This document shows, in pieces, positions 56,169 to 64,000 of a stretch of DNA of 64,000 nt (its first letter is position 1; each line of letters starts with the position of its first letter). The stretch covers positions 7,676,870-7,740,869 of the forward strand of contig JARUPZ010000019.1 in assembly GCA_031213475.1 (NCBI GenBank). The letters run 5' to 3'. This DNA comes from Nereocystis luetkeana. Its lineage: Eukaryota; Sar; Phaeophyceae; Laminariales; Laminariaceae. A program made the position numbers and the translations under genes. Under the pieces are notes generated by a model. The model saw nothing but the letters and a program-made list of their open reading frames with translations, was not told where the DNA came from and ran no database searches.

Positions 56169-59100
56169 TTAAACAGTCGGAAAATCGCTGAAACCGGCCA
56201 AAGTCACCTTCCACTCCGCCGCCGCCTTTTCCTTGTCCGTCTTCGACGCGGCCAGCTGCAGCAGGAGCTGCTTAATGCCCTCCTGATTTGACTTCACCGT
56301 CGGAAGCACCTCCCCCACCGTGCGCTCCACGAGAACGCCTCCAACAAGGCGATACGCTCGCCGCGTGGCTTCCAGAGGGGTCAGAGTGTCCACCACCATC
56401 CTTAGGGGCGCAGGCGGGGAAGGAAGGTGCAGATTGATCGGGCGTGGGGAAGGTGACCGAGGTGGGCGGGCGGCAGACGAGGGTTGCGATTACGCACGGC
56501 GTTCTCTTTAGTCGATATCACACACATCGCGGGCAGTACTCGTAGGCCGCATCAATTCAGAAACTCTTGCTTTGAATCAGAGGCTCAAATTCTTGTGTGA
56601 GGCACGAACGGGTGTGTCCTGACGTACTTAGGCTGTCTCCTATGCGATTCGATTTCGAGCTTCAGATTTGTATTTTTCGATCTAAAAAAATGAATGACTC
56701 TGCCTATGCCGTCCTAATATGCAAAATCCGACCAGTTTTAATTCGATTTGAAAATCCGATGACCCAAATCGTCGGATTTTGGTCCAAAATCCGACACCAA
56801 TATCCGACGACTTGGGTCATCTGATTTTCAAATCGAAAAACGGCATGCTCTCTAAACTCAAGACGTGATCCACGACAGCAAACCGCACCAGAACGATCGA
56901 TGAGTTGGATGGTGACACAGCTGTATAGCGACGTTACTTCGCGCCCGACGCGCGGGCGGCGGGCGGTGCGTCCCTCCGTGACCAGACTACAGTCGGCTGG
57001 CGCGGGCTCGGGCCTAGAGACCAAGAGAAGCACGCTCGGCACGTACCTCCCCGTGAATACGTATTCGTACACTACAGCAGCAGTCAGTCACAAAATGAAA
57101 CACAATATACCAAGAGAGGTTGACTCTAGCGCACCCGCCACGCCTATACGGCGCCAGACCAGAGGCAGTTAGCCTTGGCTCGGACGCTTGGGTCCTACGC
57201 GCAGGGCAGCGCACCCAACGCGTCTCTTTGCGGCGCCAAACCACAATAACAACAGTTGGTCTCGGCGTTTGCTCGAATCTCTGTACGCACAATAAATCTG
57301 AGTTTTCCGCATAGGAAGACTGTTTCGACCTGCCAAGTTCACATCTGAAAATGCGATCGGAATAGAATCTGAAGCAAAAATATCGAACCGTATAGGAAAG
57401 GGCCTTAGCTTCTAATTTCAGCACCAGAAAGCACGAGAAAAAAAGCATGTGTTTCGTCAAAAAAGTTTATTCAGACTGTATGAACAACACTCCCAATAAA
57501 AAACATCAGCGCTGTCGTGTACTAATGCACTTGAGCAACTGACACCAGGATGGGATACTCGCACACACCTATCGTACCGGTATAAAGTACCGTATGACTG
57601 TACGAATGCTGCACTTCTGCAAACACTACCACTCGATTAATCTTACTGTAGTATATACCTGGTATGAAAATACTTTATTTACTTTGAGTAGTGTTTGTTG
57701 TTAAGCGGGATCCATAGATTTGATGCCGTGAGGGCACAGCTCGGGCAGCAAGAGACAGGCAGAGACCGCTATTTTAAACTAACGACGACAACAGGCACGT
57801 CCTGTTGCTACTGTTGTACCGCCGTCTCGACGTCCCGCGAGAGTCGCGCCATTCTGCTGCTGCTGCTGCTGCTGCTGATGCTGTTGCTTGCTTCAGGTAC
57901 GAGGGCCATGCCTGCATACAGCAAACTCGTCCCGACTTGTCGGTTTCGCGTACGTATTGCGCTTAGCGAGTCGAGCCCTGTCTGTGCTTGGGCCTTCAGT
58001 GTTTTACTTGGCGTACAAGGGGGCTGGAACCGCTTGCACAACGTTAAACTTACGTTTTTTTGTCTCATACTCGGACTTACCAGTATATATTATACTAGCC
58101 ACAGCAGTAATTCAGGCGCCTTCCGCGGTCAAAGCGTTATTGGCGCCTTTGAAGTGGATGGGGGAAAAAAACTTCTTTTTTTTCTTTTTTTTTTCAAGTT
58201 CGCTCTGAGAAAATTACCTACCAGGGTATATAACAAGTTGAGCGAGAAAAATCGTATCGGGCTGCCTTGATTTTCGCATTCCCGATCTCGTTTCATTCTT
58301 ACGCACCTCGCGAAACCCTTCCGCTTGGTCGATTCAGGGGGGAAAGAGCCACTCAGAAAATTGATCCGACCAAAACTACAGTAGTATTAACAGTAGGTTG
58401 AGCAGAGAAAAGGTGGATAATCGAGTGGAAATTCAACATTTCTTCAGCAAAGTAATAACTTGGTATGCATTTCAACATTCGTAGCTGCTTTCTAATGGCA
58501 ACGCCGAGGGGAGACATTGCGACGAAGGCGTCGTGATCCCCACCCCAAAGTTACCCTACGTGCTCTACTACTGTCAGCCCTCATGGCAAAGTGTAGCGCA
58601 GTGTATGTAAGAGGGTATTGTTGTTCTCTGCCATCCCCATTTCCGGGCATTCTACGAGGACAGCCGGAACTCGGTCGCATGAATGAAATCGAACAAGTAT
58701 GGTGACAGATTCGCCATCTTCATCCCAAAATAACCCCACCCTGAACTTTTCAGCACAATCGGACAAGTCCAGAGGGAGGGGATGTTTTCGGGCCATCCCC
58801 GCTTTCTTGCGTTTTTGAAAGTTTCCCTCGGGAGCAGGTAAAGCCTGTTGGAAAGCCGGGCACCATCGATTGTATTAGGTGCTAAACGTTGCGATATAGG
58901 TTAGACAGAGTACTGCCAACTTGACCAACATATGGCATTAATGTTTCAGACCTTTGTCGGGGAGCCTTCGTCACCAACCCCCCCCCCCGTCAAATGACGC
59001 GACGCCTTATCGAGGGTGGCGTCTTCACATGGGACTATCCGTCCGTGGGTGGGTGACTACTATTAATAATAATGCTATTGTACTCGTAGAACTGTACTGG

Positions 59101-59678
59101 TACCTGGTACTGACTACTGATGGTAACAAACGAAGGCACGGACAGCAAATCAGCGCTTGGGGTGCTAAGGAGGTAGGCATCATTCAGGGAGGGTTCAAAT
59201 GCACCTCAAGTAGCGTTGCAGAGCAAAGGGTACGCTGTTTGGCGCACCCCCATCACAGCATCCTATACGGCAGCCCAACCTGGTGACTGGTGGGGGTCAT
59301 GTGCAAGAGACGATTTTCGAATTGAAGCTATTAAAAAAAATAATAGAAGAGAGTTGATTGAGCTTATGCCCACCTTCATTGTGAGCGAGCAACAGCGGCT
59401 ACTCCATTGAGAGTAGGTGCACCAAACTAGGTGTACCAATGTTGCACGGTACAGCAGTAGTACTATAATTGCGTACAGTCTGCGGTGGTATATACTCGAA
59501 GAAGCAGCCTGTGTACTCACTGGTGCTCCGACAACTCCTGTTCCAGCTCGGAGATCTTACGCCGCATCTGAGTTACCTCCCCGAGCATCCCGCGGTATGT
59601 CCCAATAACCTGCTGCTCTGTTATTGTATCCGCTCCATCTCCTCCTGATACCGCCCCTCCTGCTTTGCTTTCTTCCAT
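56169..59678 (-). CDS. PFDN2: Prefoldin subunit 2 (two exons)
   Basis: Beta-type subunit of the hexameric prefoldin chaperone, which hands unfolded actin and tubulin to the cytosolic chaperonin. Exon 1 is 59678-59521 and exon 2 is 56400-56169; they join in phase 2 (CA|G) across a 3120 nt intron with donor CCA|GTGAGTAC and acceptor CCCTAAG. The 129-residue product has a first coiled-coil helix (EQQVIGTYRGMLGEVTQMRR at 21-40, ISELEQELSEHQ to 53), the linker VVDTLTPLEATRRAYRL, the signature hairpin VGGVLVERTVGEVLP (72-86) and a second helix (about 87-116). Length is close to family norms (yeast ~111, human ~154) and the hairpin is nearly identical to that of other eukaryotes. The ATG is the first in frame. 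The intron holds a hairpin element (56743-56837) and a CTG run. It is divergent from the protease at 59990 over 311 bp. Confidence 0.93.
56743..56837. repeat. Intronic inverted-repeat hairpin, ~95 bp
   Basis: TTCGATTTGAAAATCCGATG with ACCCAAATCGTCGGATTTTG pairs with CCGACGACTTGGGTCA and TCTGATTTTCAAATCGAA across a short loop. The arms are about 40 bp with few mismatches. It lies in the prefoldin intron. Confidence 0.8.
57857..57880 (+). repeat. CTG run in the prefoldin intron
   Basis: CTGCTG units followed by ATGCTGTTGCTTGC. It creates a Leu-run frame on the plus strand that resembles a signal peptide but has no supported gene context. Confidence 0.85.
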
Positions 59679-59989
59679 AGTATCTTCCTTCTCCGTTCTT
59701 TGCTATTGCTCTCGCGGCTGGTGGTGTGCTTACTGGTTGCTGGTGCACCTCAGACCAGCGGCGCACTTCTTAGCTTTCTCAGCTGTTGGTGCGTTAATGA
59801 CCCCGCACGCAAAACGCCACAAGGAATGCGTGGAACACCTTCCAAAAATCCAGATCGCGCCGCAAGCAGACGGGCCCCCACACGCCGATTTCCGTGTACA
59901 CAAGCTCTCGAAGTTCAACCCTCCAGGAACCTTGCCGGTAAGGCTTCATTGCTTTGAAGCAGGTGCTGGCAGCAACAGTTGGTCTCGAT
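59679..59989. promoter_or_regulatory. Probable shared promoter between two divergent genes
   Basis: The 311 bp between the prefoldin ATG (minus) and the protease ATG (plus) must contain both 5' leaders. No TATA box is evident; the segment is moderately GC-rich. A donor/acceptor-like pair (GCCG|GTAAGG at 59939 and GAAGCAG at 59961) could mark a tiny 5' UTR intron. Confidence 0.4.
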
Positions 59990-60888
59990 ATGCGCTGCTT
60001 CCGCTGGAACCATCGTCATTCGTCCGCTGCTGGGACCGCTTTGTTCCTGCTTGGGACTGCCCGGTGGAGCAATGCAGCATTGCGCGGCCCTGTTGGTGTA
60101 GAGCTCACCAGGAGGCCACCAGCGGCGTCCCTCACGGCGGAGGGAATGAGAAGAAGTCAGGAACGAAGGAGACTAGCTGATGACACGACTAGAGTGGGGG
60201 TTGTGGAGGTTGTGGACTGCGAAAATGCTGAGTACTCGGGCGTGATCAGCCTTGGCACCCCGCCGCAGGACTTTGAGGTCGTCCTTGACACCGGGAGCTA
60301 CACTCTGTGGGTGAGTGAGTGCTCATTCCCCTGCCCGCGAGCAATCCACGTTTTCCTCGTGGGCTGGTAGTGGTTACGGTGTTGGTGGTAGTGGTGGTAG
60401 TGGTGGTAGTGGTGGTGCTGGTGCTGGTGGTAGCGATTATGGTGGTGGTGGTGGTGATGATAGTAGTGATGGTGGTCATGGTGGCGGGTGAAGCCTTCCC
60501 GGCTGCGGCACTCGCGCCGCGCGTCACGCCCCAGCGCCTAACTCTTATAATCGCGTACCGACCGTTGATCTTCGCATCAGGCAGCCGCCACACGCTGTGA
60601 CGCTTTGACTTATCCGAGACCAAAGACGGGCGACCGGCTTGTGGGTTCTATTAGCAGATGAGCAACAGCAAGATTGCACTTTTCAGTTTTCGAAGCTCGA
60701 CTTGAGGAAGAAAAAACAGCAACACAACAGAGCGGACGAGTATGAGAATCCCCCGTACGTACCTGTGGAGACGAGCTCGTGGTATTTCGAAAGGTGCGTT
60801 TGTTGAAGTCTGAATCTGGCGAGGCCTGAGGCTGGGTGAGGGTGTGAGGATCCCCAGACGGTATGCTATCGAGTTACGAGTACAGTCT
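59990..60888 (+). CDS. Pepsin-family (A1) aspartyl protease, 5' part only
   Basis: Exon 1 (59990-60310, 107 codons) encodes a likely signal peptide (basic RWNHRH, then [12 protein letters not shown], cleavage near WSNA|AL), a basic propeptide-like stretch and the N-lobe start [20 protein letters not shown] ending GSYTLW. YxGxIxLGTPPQ (82-93) and the catalytic DTGS (100-103) are diagnostic of pepsin-like proteases. It ends in phase 0 at a perfect donor TGG|GTGAGT, the usual place before the V of LWV. Less certain are exon 2 (60687-60793, after TTTTCAG) and exon 3 (60858-60888, [10 protein letters not shown], donor GTAAGC), which join in phase. The Gly-rich flap, second catalytic Asp and C-lobe are not found before 64000. 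Expected destination is the secretory pathway or vacuole. An in-frame TTG at 59954 is not needed as start. The first intron contains a GGT microsatellite. Confidence 0.8.
60372..60480 (+). repeat. GGT/GTG microsatellite in protease intron 1
   Basis: Interrupted GGTGGTAGT and GGTGGTGGT units. The Val-run frame on plus and Thr-run frame on minus are artefacts. Confidence 0.9.
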
Positions 60889-60975
60889 GTAAGCGGGTGG
60901 GCGTGACCCACGGGCATGTCCACAACTGCATAGTGTCATCAGCAAGGCGATTGGACTGTTGCATAGAGCTGGGCC

Positions 60976-61096
60976 TGGTACCTGGTACGTACCAGGTAGT
61001 TGTTACTCGTATTTATTGATCGATCAAGCGCACTGTCTTTTACCAGGTACGCAGATCTCTAGACTCGACAACTGCTGGTACTAATAGTACCAGGTA
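60976..61096. repeat. TACCWGGTA cluster downstream of the protease exons
   Basis: Exact copies at 60979, 60990, 61041 and 61088, so four in about 120 bp, in both central-base forms. Confidence 0.9.
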
Positions 61097-61249
61097 GACT
61101 TTACTTCAAGATAGCTACCGGTAATCTGCTAGGTAGACGTGCACACACATGTTGCACACATGGACCAGGTACACGGTACACGGTTCATGGCATAATTTTA
61201 CTGGTGCAATATTTGTTGTTTTCACATCAACTCTCAAATCAAGGGTTCC

Positions 61250-61647
61250 GTTACTGACGGTTTTCCATGTTCGTACCGACACCCTGTTACTCCGTGTAAC
61301 AGTCCTATTACTCCGTGGAACAGCCTCTATTACTCCATGTAATAGTCCTATTACTCCCTCCCTTGGGCCCCCTCGACTGGGGCCTACTGTGCGGTCTCGG
61401 ACGACCGAGTACCCCAAATGGTCTTCGACCATTCAAACTCCTGACAGTATACAGATTAACAGAATGTTGTTACTTCGTAGCAATTCTTTCCTCCACCTTC
61501 GACCGCACAGTAGGCCCCAGTCGAGGGGGCCCAAGGGAGGGAGTAATATGACTATTACATGGAGTAATAGAGGCTGTTACACGGAGTAATAGGACTGTTA
61601 CACGGAGTAACGGGGTGTCGGTACGAACATGGAAAACCGTCAGTAAC
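61250..61647. mobile_element. Foldback element with ~155 bp arms
   Basis: GTTACTGACGGTTTTCCATG at the left is the exact complement of the right end. The arms run inward through CGTACCGACACC, several ~21 bp units containing TATTACTCCGTGTAACAG, and CCTCGACTGGGGCCTACTGT. A ~100 bp loop is unique. Nearly perfect arms imply a young element. No coding capacity. Confidence 0.9.
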
Positions 61648-63250
61648 GTCGGTTGTTTATCCACACAAAGGCGCTGGAGCCCTGTTAATATTAATAGGAA
61701 GATCCCAAAACCCATTGAAAGCAACGATTTTTTGGCTGGGAAGCACGGCACGGCGCCTCCCGCCTAAAAATACACGAGACGGAGAAGGTCCATACATGAA
61801 ATGAAGTCAACGCGCAAACTGAAATCTTAGTAGTAACATGTCCGCGGGTATCCCCTCATCTACAGCTGTAGATTTCCCCACTTCCCCCCGATCGTACCAC
61901 TAACCAACTCGTGGCTACTGAACACAGCGGTTGCTGGCTAGAGTGCTGTCTGCACCGTACGGAACGCACGGTAGTCGTGAACACAGAGAGGAAGCTTGGG
62001 GTGCCGTTTGGGGTGCCGTCAGAGTCACGACTCGGGGACATGCAGCGAATCTAAAAGCAATCGAACCAAAAACCGCCATACAATTATCAATGATCGCCAT
62101 GTCTTCCCGGACTTTCTGACAAAAGGTGCAGCACAGCTGTGATACCACGCCCCTGATAATTGCGGGGATAATTCCCCATAAAGGGTATTCAGCTCGCCAA
62201 CACTACAAAGACCAGTGACGGAACTAACAAGAACATACTACGTACTGCCTCGTAAAATGTATCAGGAAAAAAATGATGACTGCTGCTCTCGTGATGGTGT
62301 GCGCGCTGGTCGTAGGCCTCCGTATGCCGTCTTGCTGCCGTTCTCCATGGCCGCCTCATCGCCTTAGCCCAGTCGGTCCGCTCCTTTGCACGTGCTCTCG
62401 TTGCCACTCCTTTCTAGTCGGTTCCCCTCCTCCCCCGTCCCACAAAACGAAACGCTTCTCGCACTTGCGGTTCTGATGTAAAAAACAAAATTTATCGTGC
62501 AGAGTGAGTTCAATCCGTTTCTTCCCCGCTCGTCGACGCTGTCTCACTCCTCCTTCGTCGTCGAATGTAGCCTCCTGCTGTCGGCGTAGTTAGACTGTGC
62601 CGTAAGTTGGCCTGTGGTGGCGCCTGCCTCCGCGCACGGACATCCCGATTGGGCATTGCTGCTCTGCCGCTTGCTGCCTAAAAAAGACACGCGAATCATA
62701 GGTGTCCGTGCCTGACGCACCACGTATGACCCAACTCTACTGCCACGATCAAGCGACGCGGCCACACGCGGCAGCAAGAAGGCATCAGTCCTTGAGGGTG
62801 AGTCCGGCCTTACACCCGCCAGAAAGACCTTCCCCACTCGCTATTAAGCCTGATAGGGCACGCCTCGCAGCATGCCTTGCCGAGGCAGCGAGGGGAACGG
62901 AGTATCGATAGTAGTAGTGGGCTGCATACATCTTGCTGCAGTATCAATAGCGTACTCTGCTGCACTACTCGCACGTATGGACTTTCAAACTATGAAGTCC
63001 CCCCTCTCAGACGGCTCGGTCGGCATCATATACTCCCACCTCACAGCCCTTCTCAGCCTGAAATTGCCGACGAGAGTTAATATTCTTTTGGGAACCTTGC
63101 CGCATTTCTTTGCTTTCTTTGCTTTCTTTCTCATTATTATTTTCATGGTGTTCATCTCGTTATTCCGTTGAGGGCACAAACCAAGCTCCGATAACGACAC
63201 TATCTACGTACCGCAAGCAAGCACTGCAGCGTAGCCTGCAATCAGCCCTA
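61648..63250. other. No recognised gene; expected position of further protease exons
   Basis: Open frames of 60-99 codons occur on both strands (for example 62872-63171 plus, hydrophobic; 62544-62837 minus, basic), but none shows the protease flap, DxGxxx second active site or cysteines in frame. The gene may continue past the window, be truncated, or have unrecognised exons here. Confidence 0.35.
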
Positions 63251-63253
63251 CGT

Positions 63254-63298
63254 ATATATATATATATATATTATATATATATATATATAATATATATA
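63254..63298. repeat. TA microsatellite
   Basis: Runs of TA with two TATTATAT interruptions. A similar AT palindrome lies at 63426-63460, followed by TACCTGGTA at 63480. Confidence 0.9.
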
Positions 63299-63701
63299 TT
63301 GCCCCAACTGCAGCACATACAACTGCAATTTGTGGAATAGTTCAAACCAACCCACCAAATACGTATTTCGGCAAGAGTCTTCTTACACGCTACGCTCATG
63401 CCACTCCGAAGGGAAAACTTGTGAATATATGTATATATATATTATATAATTATATAAAACCGTAATAAGAGGTACCACGTACCTGGTATGACATACACAC
63501 CCCAACAAGAGGGGCGAGGGGCGGGGGAGGGGGACTTCTCACTCGTGGAAAGCTACGTGCAACCTCCGAAAAATCCTTTTCTCTTTTTATTTATTCCCCG
63601 AACATGGACACACCCACTCCTTGAACTCTGCAGCTTCAGGTTCTTGTCTTCCTCATACGATACGGACCGTATACCCGGCGTGAGACCATATGAAACCCGC
63701 A

Positions 63702-63775
63702 GTACGCGCGATCGAAGTATAACTAACGCACAGCTTGCAAACATGAGTTTCGACAAATCCTCGATCTCACAGCTG
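63702..63775 (+). repeat. CTCGATCTCACAGCTG family, good copy
   Basis: GTACGCGCGATCGAAGTATA, ACGCACAGCTTGCAAACATG and CGACAAATCCTCGATCTCAC followed by AGCTG, nearly collinear with 42993-43068. It ends at a T tract. Confidence 0.75.
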
Positions 63776-64000
63776 TTTTTTTTTTTTGCAATTTCATAAA
63801 TATTGGGCAGTTAAGTGCATGCAGTACGCTCGTGCCGAGCAGAGCGCGACAACGCAAGCAAGTAGACAAGAGTAGGTGTTGCCGAGAGCCACCATGTATA
63901 TAATGATGATGATGTTCTCACATTGGTTCACTTTCCTGATATCCTGCCTGTGGTAAAAAAACGGGCTGTAACAAAAATACATCTTGATGGGAGAAAACGA

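Noticed and set aside
57695..58270. Plus-strand frame with a Leu-run signal-peptide look and hydrophobic helices, nested in the prefoldin intron
   Set aside because: The Leu run comes from a CTG microsatellite, splice sites for the rest are poor, and strong donors on the same DNA point the other way. Protein-likeness alone is not enough.
59954..59989. Protease start at the upstream in-frame TTG
   Set aside because: The first ATG in frame, 59990, directly precedes a good signal peptide; a TTG start has no support in a nuclear gene.
60319..60623. Poly-Val (plus) and poly-Thr/Ile (minus) frames
   Set aside because: They cover the GGT microsatellite inside protease intron 1.
1..64000. CCWGG read as a bacterial Dcm methylation or restriction site
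   Set aside because: This is eukaryotic nuclear DNA, and the enriched unit is the TA-flanked 9-mer, not CCWGG in general.
1..64000. CRISPR array, operon, rRNA or bacterial insertion sequence
   Set aside because: No regularly spaced identical repeats with unique spacers of CRISPR size, no rRNA-like sequence, no prokaryotic transposase frame. The arrays present are tandem minisatellites.

Overview
The window is nuclear DNA of a eukaryote. Genes are split by GT-AG introns of about 0.1 to 3.1 kb, homopolymer and trinucleotide tracts are everywhere, and there are no operons or ribosome binding sites. Large introns, GT/poly-T-rich DNA after coding ends, and many CAG, poly-G and poly-T tracts would suit a brown alga or another stramenopile. 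That clade assignment is inference: no gene here fixes it.

Layout. From 1 to about 31 kb the DNA is mostly repeats. There are fourteen copies of a ~110 bp TA-flanked MITE (MITE-A), eight copies plus an edge fragment of a ~100 bp TTAA-flanked, piggyBac-like MITE (MITE-B), a ~600 bp family that abuts poly-G (family G), several smaller dispersed families, and degenerate minisatellites. One convincing terminal exon lies near the left end (2035-2278). From 31 to 45 kb there is little recognisable: weak candidate exons, a GC-richer tract with an interstitial telomere-like run, and one 226-codon open frame of unknown origin.

The right third carries the genes. A minus-strand gene at 45383-50926 can be assembled from nine phase-compatible exons into a multi-pass membrane protein with a short Cys-rich, EGF-like stretch ahead of its first membrane span. 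Two minisatellites sit in one of its introns and just upstream of its known exons. At 56169-59678 (minus) is prefoldin subunit 2, two exons split by a 3.1 kb intron and the only gene recognised end to end. It is divergent, over a 311 bp gap, from the 5' part of a secreted pepsin-family aspartyl protease starting at 59990 (plus). The protease is followed only to 60888; the rest is missing, broken or not recognised.

The most unusual signal is the 9-mer palindrome TACCWGGTA, counted by eye at least 38 times where about 0.5 would be expected. Comparing sibling MITE copies shows that it arises as a small insertion, a 5 bp spacer plus a duplicated TA, at a pre-existing TA. Other TA-flanked micro-insertions with different spacers occur in the same MITEs. 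The simplest reading is a genome-wide deposit of excision footprints from a TA-targeting DNA transposon.
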